Below are positions 1 through 12,225 of a stretch of 64,000 nt of DNA, piece after piece. A model generated the notes under the pieces. The model searched no databases, was not told the origin of the DNA, and saw nothing but the letters and a program-made list of their open reading frames with translations. Within the stretch, counting starts at the first letter, position 1. Every line of letters starts with the position of its first letter. Origin of the DNA: Symsagittifera roscoffensis (lineage: Eukaryota > Xenacoelomorpha > Acoela > Convolutidae); assembly GCF_963678635.1 (NCBI RefSeq), contig NC_087065.1:29452252-29516251 (forward strand), written 5' to 3'. The translations under genes were made by a program, and so were the position numbers.

Positions 1-508
1 AAAAGGGACTGGTCCCCCGAAGGAGACCGATTTGGTAACCCTGTCTTAAATAACCCATCAAAAAGTATACATAAGTAAACGTAAGTTTCTTGCTCCAAAT
101 GAGTTTGATTCATAACTGTCAATTCACGATGTATAAGTCAATAATGAGATAACTGTATGCGCGCGAAAAAGCAACCGCATCCATTATCTCCCCCACTACA
201 CTCAGCAAGTTACGTAAGCTAAAAATACGCAATAGCAGGCTGCTGTTGAATATATTAGCTCTTTTTGAATCTAGCGCCTAAAAACTTCAGCAATCACAAG
301 GCGCAAGTTATTTACAAGAATGTTAACTAATAACTTGTCTGCTACTTGTTGCTGACGAGAAACTTAGCTTCGTACTAACAATCAGCAGACATTAAAACCT
401 CAAGTCTACCAAATTAAATTACAATAGTACAAAAAACGTGTTTTGATATCACTGAGCTTCATAAATGTTTTCGATTTCCATAGTGATGTCGTTTCCGTGA
501 GTCCAAAA
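1..508. other. Intergenic sequence 3' of ANAPC15
   Basis: AT-rich DNA downstream of the minus-strand ANAPC15 stop. I see no coding region, RNA gene or clear repeat here, and no canonical AATAAA close to the stop on the minus strand. Confidence 0.5.
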
Positions 509-715
509 TCACTGGTCGAAATCCAGACTCTCCATACCCTGATCTGATGATTCATACATTTCCTCGTCATCGTCATCGTCCTGCTCTTCATCTCCCCCTC
601 GGGAACTGTCCACTTCGGCACCTTCTTCGCTATCATTGGTGCCATCCCCCTCCCCACCCACTGCGCCCTCGTCCTCCCCATTGGGCCCCATTGAAGTCAA
701 CGAGTCTGCCTCAGT
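509..715 (-). CDS. ANAPC15: ANAPC15 exon 2, acidic tail
   Basis: 68 codons plus stop, entered in phase 0 after the acceptor ccaatttttcag. Rich in Glu, Asp, Ser and Gly. An ORF extends 5' of the acceptor to an ATG at 790, but the acceptor and the exon 1 phase favour splicing here. Confidence 0.6.
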   Translation of the reverse strand, partial: TEADSLTSMGPNGEDEGAVGGEGDGTNDSEEGAEVDSSRGGDEEQDDDDDEEMYESSDQGMESLDFDQ

Positions 716-1160
716 CTGAAAAATTGGCAGATAACTTTGACAACCGATGACAAACTTCAGTTCAACATCAAAATTATTATACTTCGCCATTGCTACCCCA
801 TCATTAAGCTAATTGAGAAACTCAGCTTTTCCTTTTACTAATTCTTTTCAAACCATAGACTGGTTGTTCAAATGGTATATGGTATATCTTCATAATCCTC
901 GGAAAATTCTATTTGGTCCTCCAAGGCTTCAATTGCAGTGAAATATTAACATCCTTAATTCGTAATTAGTTAACGACCTTTCCAATCGGTATTATACGGG
1001 CGTTGAACTTGGCAATGGAATCCATCTTCGCCTTGTGTGCATCTTCAAGTGCCTTGACTGAGTCAGCCTCACTGTGGGGAGCATCCACTGACAGCCACTG
1101 GGAAGTGACCAGCGGAGAGTAGCAGGAAGGCCAGCCTACACTGCCTCCCAACCCAGACAT
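509..1160 (-). CDS. ANAPC15: Anaphase-promoting complex subunit 15 (two exons, 129 aa)
   Basis: Small APC/C subunit that, in other animals, promotes Cdc20 turnover in the mitotic checkpoint complex. Exon 1 (1160..978) carries a VTSQWLSVDAP stretch and then KMDSIAKFNARIIPIGK, which lines up with the conserved tryptophan/D-x-P and SIA...PIGK core of animal APC15. It ends in phase 0 at a GT donor (aag|gtcgtt). Exon 2 (715..509) follows an atttttcag acceptor in phase 0 and encodes a highly acidic Asp/Glu/Ser tail, typical of the family. The joined product of 129 residues compares with about 121 in human. The ATG lies one base after a possible acceptor (ggacaag|t), so the start could be trans-spliced or preceded by another exon. 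Assignment rests on the short core motif plus acidic tail and matching length; an alignment to metazoan APC15 would settle it. Confidence 0.62.
978..1160 (-). CDS. ANAPC15: ANAPC15 exon 1
   Basis: 61 codons from ATG to the donor aag|gtcgtt. It contains the conserved SIA...IIPIGK core and exits in phase 0. Confidence 0.6.
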
Positions 1161-1163
1161 ACT

Positions 1164-4060
1164 TGTCCGAACAGAGGCAACGAAACGCTTGTGTAATTAA
1201 CTGAATTAACGCAACCAACCTTAAACAAGATTCCACATAAAAACTACTGTCTATTTAAAAACCTATAATCTGACTCGGCTTGCTAATCAGAGCAAAGTAT
1301 TTACACTGAGTCAAAGCGCAGCTTCGCAACACTTGCACTACAAGATATAGAATGGAAAAAGACAAGAAAAAAAATTATGAAAAATTGCCTAAAAATAACT
1401 TGAAAAATGGAAATCAGTTACCGAGCGGCAACAAAGGCGACAAACTTTGGGTCGAAACCTGTTGAGCCGAAAAAAAACTATGGTCACGAAAAATTGAAAC
1501 ACAATCGCATACGGATATAGTTTGCCCTCGAAAATACGCAATTTAAGTTATAGTATTAAATTGGTTTCAAACCCAAACTTTAGAAAGTAATTCACTAAAA
1601 CCCCAGAAGACAAAAAATGGCGTTTCAAAAACATGGAAAATAAACTGACAGAAACTAGGACGAAAACCACGAACCTGAAAAAAAATTGAGAAATGTTTTT
1701 GGAAAGATAATTACAACCTGACACATGCCTTATCTAATTGAGCATATCAGAAGATGGATGAGTCCAGGAGATAAATGAGTCCTCTGAACAAAATTATTTA
1801 CGGGAGAAAAATTCTAGTACCCGATTGCAATACCCCTTAACGGTAATAACACATCTCAGTGAAAGAAAAACTGCATTGAAATTAAACAGTTGCCCGTACA
1901 TCTAGATCCGACCCGCCATTCTACTGCTCATTATATTTTTAGTGCATTAGTCTTTTATAGTTCTCATTTTAGTGCATAATTAACACCGATGTGGATCAAA
2001 TGCAAATTAATATTCCGCGAGAAACCTTCCATCTACTGATGGTAAATGCCGCCAAACAAAAAAGCGAACCATACAAAAAACTATTCTCAGACAATTCAAA
2101 CACAGAGGCCAAGCCGAGCTTCGCACCACTTGCAATACCTAAAAAACATGATAATGCAAGCAAGTGGACAAAAAATAAAATGAAAACCAAGCCGAAAAAA
2201 ATTGAAACTGTTTAAAATAACAATATCTTCAAAAACTTCAAATTTTGGTCTTAATTGAGTTCAATTTCAGGAATACACTTCCACTAAAAAAAGCTCAGGT
2301 GTTAAAAAATTCTGAAATACGAATCGAGCTGCAACTTCGTCGAATAAAATTAGGCAAACGCCCGTTGAGCCTAAAATGAAAAATATCATGAAAAACGCAG
2401 TTATTAAGTTCTGAAATCTTAAATTTTTACACCCTGTCCCCTCCTAAACAACACACAATGATCAAATTCTATTTTTCCTTAGTAAAATGCAAAATTTGGT
2501 CACTGAGCCAATTAAACATAAGCCGAAAACAAAAAATTTCATGACAAAAAAAGAAAAGAAATTTACGCAAAGTCACAGTTGAAAAACTCAAAACCGCTTT
2601 AGAAATTTTTCACAGCACAAGAACATTGGTGATGCGGTTATTAGGCCGAAAAAACATGGGCAGATAAGCCGATATATTATTTAGAAACTACAAACAGCTT
2701 AAAAAACAGGTGCAGGCTGGAATCAAGCCTAGGCACATACCCATCCCAGGTGTAGTTATTACGTCTAGACCAAGTATGCATGCGAAACTAAAAAAACTGA
2801 ATATCACAAATCAAGCTACCAAGTGATTATTTTTGATTAGTTGTTAACACGAAAAAAAAGTATAATCCGAATTGATAACCCTTGCTAATCGCAAGCGTGA
2901 AAATGATTATAGTTCTTCTTTTTTTTTCTCTGAAAAATGAGATGAAACATACTGCATAAGATATCTCTGAAAAATTTCAGTGAAATGTGATTTTCGAATT
3001 GTCAACTCAAAAATAAAGAGATATTACAGCAGCTTTTGCTAATTATCAGCGTGACAACTACCGGTTGAAAACTTTCACATATAAACAAAGCAGAGCTAAA
3101 AAAAATTGAAGAGATAAACAAAAAAGGGAAGAAATAATTGAAAAGTGTGCTATTTTCAATATTTAATTACAAGCCACTTGCTCTCGCAAGAGGAAACAAT
3201 CGAAAAAAAATTAACTGACCTTATCTCAGACACAATTTTATCTCAAAAAAATTCAATGGACAAACTCTAGCCGGTCGAAGAAAACATCCGCACTTTCAGG
3301 CGGAATAGAGCTTCGCACCACTCGTGAAGTAAAAATGTATGCCAGTTTTCAGGAAGCGTAAAAAATTGGCTAGAAAAAAACAACAGATATTTTTTCTCAA
3401 AATTTTCAAGAGAAGGCACCCGCATTCCAGTCTCAAGCACACTGATAAGTCACTCGAAACGGGCAAAAAATCATTAGCGAAACCGCAACGAATTTATCTG
3501 TAAGTTTTTGAAATTAGGATAACGATCTGATCACAAGAATTTCTGACAAGATTTCATTCGTTTCATTTTGTAACTAAGAGAAGAATGAAAAAAAAAACAT
3601 CAAAAAACGTCCAAAAATGTATATTTAAAACCACTGACCGTAATCCAAAAACATTCCATTAAAAACTTTCGAACCATTCCGGCAAAAGTTCATCGAAAAA
3701 TAAATTATCCGAAACATCGTACAACACTGAACCCCTAGTGAAAGTGGAAAACATACCCCTTACCTTGGAGAAGCACCCCAAAACACTCGGAGTCTCATGC
3801 AACCCAACCCTTAACTTCACGAGCGCTGCAACCGAAATGTGAGGGCGAAATGAGTGAATACCCTTCTCAACAAAGTTCAATTTCTCTTGATATAAATCAA
3901 GAGCTCAGCAGCAGCTTTGCAATATTTGAAACATGCCTGGTTTAAAACATGTTTAAAACACGTTTAAAACACTGAATAATTTAGTGTTTAAAACAACTTG
4001 CCCTGATTGGCAGACTTTCTTGTGTGCGTTGACTAACTGAACTGTATTCGTGGAAAAACC
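1164..4060. other. AT-rich spacer with repeat fragments
   Basis: No convincing gene. Contains copies of a short palindromic motif (GCGAAGC..GAGCTTCGCA followed by CACTTGC) near 1307-1340, 2101-2138 and 3301-3330, and scattered GCCGAAAAAA tracts also seen in the EIF3L introns. A run of TTTAAAACA-type decamers lies at 3940-3995. The ORFs that fall here overlap these repeats and show no family resemblance. Confidence 0.55.
2630..2795 (-). repeat. tRNA-derived SINE-like copy
   Basis: Read on the minus strand, it has a box-A-like TGGTCTAGACGTAATAAC, a middle ACCTGGGATGG segment and a box-B-like TTGATTCCAG. AGGCCGAAAAAA and AGCAGATAAGCC-type flanks follow, matching the copy at 18310-18490. No acceptor stem, so SINE rather than tRNA gene. 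Confidence 0.45.
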
Positions 4061-6542
4061 TCCTCGATGGATTTCTTGAACGAGGTATCGAACGACGCGA
4101 ATGGCTCTAAAGTGCCCAGAAACGGTAAAATTCTTTTATTCTGGAGTCTTGATTTGCTGCGTTTTGCTGATTTTTTCGCGTCGATCCTACTAAAAATGAA
4201 ACGAAAAAAGCACTCAACTGGGAAAAGTATGGTGCACAGACTGCATATAATTTCATTGTTTTTATGTTTTAAAGGTTTAAAATGTTGTTTTTACTCGAAA
4301 CGTGTTTTTTTTTTTCAACCTTTCTCAGCAGCAACCCATAAACTGCAATATTTTTAATTAATTCCACTAAAATCATGATCTCCAATATGACGACGATCCT
4401 AATTTGCTAGTTGAAAGCCGCAAAGGCACAAAGCAGACACCTGAAAAGCGGCTTCTTAAGGAGTTGGGTTGAAGGAAGTAGCCTCACACCGCAGGACATC
4501 CGCAGACCTCTAAGACGATCAAACGAAATGGTTTCGTACTAAAATAAACGCTATTCGCTGACGATACAACGCTAATGGGTATCTGGAAAACCTAATACAA
4601 GGCAGGGAAGTTGTGAAGGAAGCTCTTTGGCAATACGAAGAAAAAAACCACCAGGGAAAAGAGGAGACATACAAATCGGAACGGAAAGCGCATGGAGCTT
4701 CTTCATTGTAAGGTCCCGCCAAGTGGGGAGAATCGCAGAAAGCAAAATTCACACGAAGGGGGACGGAAGGCTAAGGAAGACTGCCACGGCAGCAACTCGA
4801 GGAACCACCCGAAATTCCCTCTCAAAATCACGGGAGAAGCCGACCTCGATGGAAAATCTCAGGCGGTCTCCAGGAGTTAGGGTGCTGAAATAATGGTACC
4901 GGGTTTCTCAATCGAAAGTAACCCACAGCCGTAATTAGAGTGCCGCAAAAAGCAGATTAATGACAAAATACAAACCAGCGTATGGTGTCATAGAGGCGGG
5001 TGGGTTCATTCGAAGTTCACTGTCCTTAAAGGCTCTTATTTCGTATGCAGAAGATAGGATTGGTATGGGGTACCCAGAAAAAAAAGAGAAAAATAAGAAA
5101 GAGAGGGCCATAAAAAAAGAACCACAACCGTATGGACATGGAACATCCAGAGAGCAAGAGTGTCCTTTCCGAGAAATAACAAATTTTCAGAAATTTCAAA
5201 AGCATTGGAAAATCGGATGCAGAGGTGGTCCTCTTGCCCACATCGTGAAAGAAATAGATGAAAGCCATCGACTTACATGGCGTCCTCATCCATCGGAAAA
5301 AACTGGAGTTTTCGTAAGAGACAATTGGGCAATGAACCGGAAAGACGAAAAAGAAACGAGAAAGCGCGGAGACCGCTGCACATCAATAGAAGTAAATTTA
5401 AAGTCGAACTAAAAGCAATATACCAACCGCTATCGAAAACCGACCCGGTGGTCTTCGAAAATTAATGATTATGAACTGCAAACGACAGAAGAAACTGATC
5501 CCAGGCGGAGATTTTGTTGCACAAATAGGATACCCTTGAGGACACATAAAACTAATTTAAGGGGAATATCGACAAGCCATGCCACGCAAATAGTCTTGAA
5601 AGTAAACGAGGAAGTGACAAAGGTCCAAGGTAAGATTGCATGAATCAGAATGCAAGAACAAGACGTCAGCCGTACTACGAATGCCCAATGACCGAATAAC
5701 GACCAAAGACGAGGCAAAGTCATCGAACATCATCCTTACTTATTGGCAGAAATTGATCAAAGAAGCAGGGCTCGACTGGACTAACAACGAAAACCTGACA
5801 AAAAAAACAAAAAAGGATAGAAAGCGCTAGTAAACGAAAGGGCGTGTTTCTGCTTGGAGCAGTGCGAGAGTTCAATGGCTAAACGCAAAAGGACAGAAAC
5901 CCCTACCCCCAAAGTGCACAATCACAAAGAAAAACAGGCTCTCCACTCCGCTATAGGTATGGACAGTGTGAAAAAGAAAGTAAGAGTTGAGGCATCGTGT
6001 ACAACACGAGAGAAGAATGCATCGAATAACCAAGACAAAATTCAAATGCCTCAGCTGCGAGGCTACTATTAAAAAACTACTACTTAACAAATCATTCCAA
6101 AGCATTTAACAAGAAATTCAAAAGCGAGAGCACAGCGATCAACGCGAATATATACACTGGGAAGGGAAGAGTGCGGAAAAAGAAAGTCGCTTTTGTTAAA
6201 AAGAGACCACGGCAAAAACATGGCACGACACGAAAAAGTCTGCAACAGAAACTCCAACATCCAAGGCCCCAGTACGTGAAAAAAAGAAAGCGTAGGCAAA
6301 ACAAGAAAATTTAGCACGCGGATAGGAAACAAAGAGGACATCAAAGCCAGACTACATAGAGAACACCACGTTTGAAGTAAGATCCGGCTATGGTTTTGGC
6401 TATAAAAAAACAGCAGGAGTCCAAGAAGTTGTTGAGTCGTTATCACTCTTCGACTGTAAGGTATGGTCACGGACTCAGGGAGAGATCAAGAAGATGCAAA
6501 GCATGATCGATTAGTACCATCGCCCAGTCCGAAGAGAGCTGT
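4061..6542. other. Purine-rich degenerate coding-like region
   Basis: The plus strand is A/G-rich and gives several 60-150 codon Lys/Glu/Arg-rich ORFs (for example 4960-5412 and 5854-6072) with no recognisable motif and many stops between them. The composition resembles decayed retroelement gag or ORF1 sequence, but I cannot assign a family. No RNA gene seen. Confidence 0.35.
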
Positions 6543-6784
6543 TGTTGTGATAAACTTATTAAATAGCTTTGCTATTTGATAAATAGTTGTTTCAGTTGTA
6601 ACTACTTCGACGAACCGGATAACTTATCTTGGGTAGCCCTTAGCGGATTTTAGTGATCCTGTTTATGTGATAAGTATCAAACATATATTCATTGACATGT
6701 TGAAGAAAAACCTTCAACCAAAGACCAAGGGGAAGACGAGATGTCGCAAAAGTAATCGAGAAGGCGGACTCTGATTATCTTGAA

Positions 6785-6877
6785 TGTCAATGGTTTAGCA
6801 AGCAAGTACATAAACCTTGCACGCGAATAACTGGAGCTCTGCGAGTTGGCGAACTGAGCTGGAATTGTAAGGATTGC
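6785..6877 (+). pseudogene. PHD-like zinc-binding remnant of LINE ORF1
   Basis: Reads CQWFSKQVHKPC, then GELSWNCKDC: the C..W....H..C and C..C half of a PHD finger. The N-terminal zinc ligands (near 6740) are in another frame. Its position after the shared 5' end mirrors the intact PHD ORF at 40465. Confidence 0.5.
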
Positions 6878-7960
6878 CAAGATAAAACGATTACAACGGT
6901 TGTTGCCCTCCTCGAAAATCTCAGTGCAAAAATGTACACACCGAAAAACTGAATAAACTTGAAGAAGAAGTGATACATCTGAAAGCAAGCAAGGTTTCAA
7001 CTCCCAATCAGACGTACAAAGCCGCATTGATAAATTCTGAATAGGACGCTCTGCAACTCGAAAAAGCACTGAAAACTATCAAGACAACTCGGAAAGAAGA
7101 GAAGGTTCCCGTAAACAAGATAGATCGGAATCCCGGAAGTCAGTGAAGGAAAAACAGAAAACATTAATGACTGGCTCAGACAAAGAGCAAACAACGATAA
7201 AAGGTGTGGTGGAAACCACCAACAAGAAGGCACCTATCTGTGAGTTGAATCAGCAAAGAAACTACTCTTGATGATCTCATTAGTTTGTGCTTCGAAAGGA
7301 GCAGAACCCGTGCTCAGTCGTTAAGTGAGTAAAATACAAACAGCAAAAGAAGTTTTCATCTGGTCTTCTCGAGCGACTTCACAACATTTATTGAAAATCC
7401 TGATTTCTGGCCTGCAAACGTATGTATCTCGCGGTACTTCCTAAACCAAGAGGCAAAGGACTGGCTGAAACTCCAACATAGACTGCCACCGAACGGACAC
7501 ACTAAAAATGGAAACAATAACTGACTTAAAACAATCAAGTTTGGACAAATTTAGTGTAGATCAATACGGTACAAATGTGAAGGTATAGCCATCTGGATTC
7601 CAATGGATGTTTTTCACATAATTTTTCAAATTGAAACTTGGCTGAGCTCAGATAATGAAACAGATTTTATTCTGAAACGCTGCACAAACAACTCGTTGTA
7701 CTGTTTCAAGCACATAAATCGGTTAGCTAAAAGTGGAGACGGATTCGCTGTGATTACCAAAAAATCTTACGGCCGAGTTTGATTGACTCTGAAATTAACG
7801 AAGATTTTCAGAAAAGGACGATAACAAATAATGACATTTTAAAAAAACAAGATTTTTAACCTGCTACTACAGACCACCTCAGGGTGTCTTCAGAAACTTT
7901 GCAGAAAATTTTTTTGAAACATAATTATCGCAATCGTATTCAAATTCATACCATTACTCA

Positions 7961-8563
7961 CCAGGTGATTCTAATGTACATTGGATTAATGATGATACTC
8001 GAAATGTTGAATTTCAACACCTGTTAAACGATCTATATCTTGAGCAATATAAAACTGTTCCAACACGCAAATCAGGAAATGTACTTGATCTTTTAATTGA
8101 TCCTTATTCAGATGAAATTCATTGGGTATCCGTTTCTGAATTAATTAACTCTGATCATGAATTAGTTGAGTTTGAACTGGATTTCGTGAAGGATAAAACC
8201 GCAGTGAAAAAACAGTCTTTCAGAAACTGGAAAGACACTTATATAGAAACGCTTAAATTGGAAATCGAATTAACTCTGGATTTGAACATAGGATTGAATT
8301 ACAGCACAAGCTCCAACTCTTTAACGCAGACATTTGGAACAGTGTTCAAAGACAACAGTGTTGATATTTTTGTACCAGAGAGAATCAGGATGAAACAAAT
8401 GACGGAATGTGTTTTCTTCGATAAAAAGCAGTTTGAAAAACGGAAACGAAAATTCGGGAGAAAATACAAAAAGTCCAAGAACCATCAAGATCTTGTTTTG
8501 CCAGAAAACAAATTTTTCATTGCAAGGTACTATATACGCAGGAAAAAAAGGATTATTTTATAA
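7961..8563 (+). pseudogene. LINE endonuclease (EEP family), C-terminal remnant
   Basis: One frame reads PGDSNVHWINDD, then PTRKSGNVLDLLIDP, then INSDHELVEFEL. These are the GDxN and SDH catalytic-site blocks of APE-type LINE endonucleases. It continues into a Lys-rich linker up to a stop at 8563. The N-terminal half is not readable. Confidence 0.65.
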
Positions 8564-8590
8564 ATGAACTTAGTAGACGAAATCAAGATA

Positions 8591-8815
8591 AAAATAAGTT
8601 CAAAGCGAGACTTGAAGCTTGATGCGAAAGAACACGCAGATGCATTCCATAATATTCTTCAAGAGACAATTCAGCCAATTGTGATAAAAATAAGTTCAAA
8701 GCGCTGAATGATTTGCTAGGAAAAAAATTATGGCATTCCAGACCTGAAGCTTGATGCGAAAGAACTCGCAGATGCATTCCATAATATTCTTCAAGAGAAA
8801 ATTCGGCCAATTGTA
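8591..8815. repeat. Local duplication inside the LINE remnant
   Basis: A segment of about 60 bases containing GCTTGATGCGAAAGAAC and GATGCATTCCATAATATTC occurs at about 8613 and again at about 8746. AAATAAGTTCAAAGCG also repeats (8592, 8689). It is a small post-insertion rearrangement. Confidence 0.6.
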
Positions 8816-8924
8816 TCATCTTTTGAAATTGAAGATCAAGATTTTGATCGAAATCAAGCACACTCGTTTATTACTCTTGACAAGTTAGAAATGCCTTCCT
8901 ACGATGATTTCTGTAAGATGATAA

Positions 8925-9835
8925 ATGAGATATCTTCGCAACCTCTCAGATGACATCACAAACACGATTAGAATTGAAGAGTTATCTATCAGCTGGATCA
9001 AACCATTGTTTTTAATTGCTAGCATAATCTTGGATGAGAGTGTGTTTCCAAATAATCTGAAAGAAGAAATTATCGTTCCTCAGCTGAAAAACCGAAAATT
9101 GAAAATAAACAACCTGAATTCCTACCTTCCTGTAACGAATATTAAATTCTTCTCAAAACGGATCGAAAAGATTAATTTAAATGACTAAATTGAGCATATA
9201 GAGTCTAACAACTTACTTGATCCAAATCAAATTGCATACATGAGAAGACATTCCACGGAAACAGTGATATTCAAAATGTCAAGTTCAATCAGTCTGACGT
9301 TTGAGAAAAGAAGTTCGATAATTAGAAAAGAAGTTCGATAATTTTGTTTTGTCTCGACTTATCGGCTGCTTTTGATACAATTGATCATGAACCTTTAATT
9401 ATACATCAAAAGCACGTTAGAATAAGAGGAGATGCAGCAAAAATGATACAGTCATACCTTAGCGGAGGAAAGCAATCTGTTAAAGTTAACGGGGCTCGAT
9501 TAGAACAACTTCTAGTTGAAACTGGTATACCACAGAGCTCTTTGTTGAGGCCGATAATATTTAATCTGTATCTTATTCCTCTGAAAGTCGAGTTATCAAA
9601 CATATGCAGATGATACAGAAATCTTCTTCAGAATGTTCAACATATGGTCATGCAGAGATTGAAGAAAAAATGAACAGAATTACTGAATGGTTCGCAAGAC
9701 AAAAATTGAAACTGAATGGAGGTAACCTGTAAAAGAGCTCAAGTCGCTTAGTGTTACTATTGATGAGTGTTTTAACTTGAAGAAACAAATTTCTTTATTA
9801 CGCAGTGCATCGTTTGGCCAATGTAAGAAAAGATC
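8925..9835 (+). pseudogene. LINE reverse transcriptase remnant
   Basis: Pieces in different frames: an N-terminal RT block (8925-9188), the D-L-S-A-A-F-D-T-I-D-H block with the palm Asp (9350-9400), G-I-P-Q-S-S at about 9520-9545, YADD at 9603-9614, and WFARQKLKLNG near 9690-9720. Frameshifts separate them, so no functional polymerase can be made. Confidence 0.7.
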
Positions 9836-11396
<1,561 letters not shown>

Positions 11397-11651
11397 CTAC
11401 TGGGGAAGAACTGATGCTGTCATAGCCGCATTGTACTCTTGGAACCTTTGAGATATCCTAGTGGTGGAATTCAAGTATTTGTCTACACAGAGAGAAGAGC
11501 AGTCTGACTCTTTCTTGGATATCTTGCGACTTGTGAAGTCATTCATGCACTGTTTGAAGCATAACTGTGTCAGACGATTGTACGATTGGAGGTACTCCTG
11601 CATCACTTTAATCTCGACATCTTGCTGACTCATCAAACCTTGAGTGGCCAT
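11397..11651 (-). CDS. TIMM9: Mitochondrial import inner membrane translocase subunit Tim9
   Basis: Small Tim chaperone of the mitochondrial intermembrane space. In other eukaryotes it forms a hexamer with Tim10 that carries hydrophobic carrier precursors to the TIM22 complex. The single-exon 84-residue product has the family's twin CX3C motif: Cys31-Cys35 and Cys51-Cys55, 15 residues apart, each pair oxidised to disulfides in known members. The helix after the second pair (RISQRFQEY) is the characteristic Tim9 signature. Human Tim9 has 89 residues. The ATG lies 7 bases after the acceptor tagtttcag, so the whole coding sequence sits in one exon with almost no genomic 5'UTR. It lies 567 bases downstream of MLEC on the same strand. 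Confidence 0.93.
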   Translation of the reverse strand: MATQGLMSQQDVEIKVMQEYLQSYNRLTQLCFKQCMNDFTSRKISKKESDCSSLCVDKYLNSTTRISQRFQEYNAAMTASVLPQ

Positions 11652-11658
11652 TGCTCAT

Positions 11659-11669
11659 CTGAAACTAAT
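11659..11669 (-). promoter_or_regulatory. 3' splice site just upstream of TIMM9 ATG
   Basis: Minus strand reads tagtttcag followed by 7 bases and the ATG. Either a trans-splice acceptor or the end of a 5'UTR intron. Confidence 0.65.
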
Positions 11670-12225
11670 ACGCTGTCAAAATTCTCACTTAACCTTCTTT
11701 TTAAAACTTCTAGCCAGATACCTCAAACTTAACTGTCAATAAACCAAGCCTTTTGAGTACAGGAACGACCTTTAATCAGTCTCTCTTCTCCATAAAATAT
11801 TTTTCCGAGTTTTATTTCGCTATTTATTTTGCGAAAATCAGAACAACAATTGTAATAGCAATTTATGTTAGTAATGATTCCCTATGTATTCCGTATATGA
11901 TACTCATGGCTGATAATTGAGCATCACGCCACGACACTTACGATACGAAAGGTAGAACAAACACAACAGCCAAAACACTGCACTCATTGGAGGTTTATTG
12001 TTAAAAGCGAATTTATACAGAAAGAGGAATACGAACGAAACAACATATGGACATCTAGTTTAGAGCAGCGCGTTATGCTTCTGCAGTTTTGAAAAGGACG
12101 ATCGTTTTTAAATTGAAATGGCATCCGATTGTAGTTTATCTTGGCGAATATGTTTGCGGCGTCCCATTGTAGTTTATGGTTGGCGAATAAGCTCGCGTCT
12201 GATGAGATATATTTTTGACTTTTTG
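11670..12225 (-). other. MLEC 3'UTR and MLEC-TIMM9 spacer
   Basis: Contains an AATAAA poly(A) signal on the minus strand at 11999..11994, about 227 bases after the MLEC stop. About 330 bases of spacer then lead to the TIMM9 acceptor. No ORF of note. Confidence 0.55.
11994..11999 (-). terminator. Poly(A) signal for MLEC
   Basis: AATAAA on the minus strand, 227 bases past the MLEC stop, with a GT-rich stretch shortly after. Confidence 0.5.

Larger units (their letters stand above)
6543..9835 (+). mobile_element. Decayed APE-type LINE, 5' end to RT
   Basis: Starts with the 24-base sequence shared with two other LINEs in this window (6543-6566). Downstream, in order but broken by many stops and frameshifts, are a PHD-like Cys/His segment (6785-6877: CQWFSKQVH..C...WNCKDC), a charged coiled-coil-like part, the C-terminal half of an apurinic-type endonuclease (7961-8180: GDSNVHW, NVLDLL, SDHELVEF) and reverse transcriptase pieces (8925-9835) including AAFDTIDH, GIPQSSLL and a YADD box at 9603-9614. 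The order matches CR1/Jockey-group LINEs and the better-preserved element at 40.4-45.2 kb. The 3' end is not sharply defined; homology to the post-RT region fades near 9835. Confidence 0.7.

Noticed and set aside
1991-2215. Plus-strand 74-codon ORF
   Set aside because: Runs through the palindromic repeat motif and an A-rich tract, with no homology.
3659-3880. Minus-strand 73-codon ORF (HSFRPHISVAALVKLRVGL...) as an exon
   Set aside because: Protein-like composition and a good internal GTAAGG, but no recognisable family, no matching partner exon, and the implied intron would be only about 29 bases.
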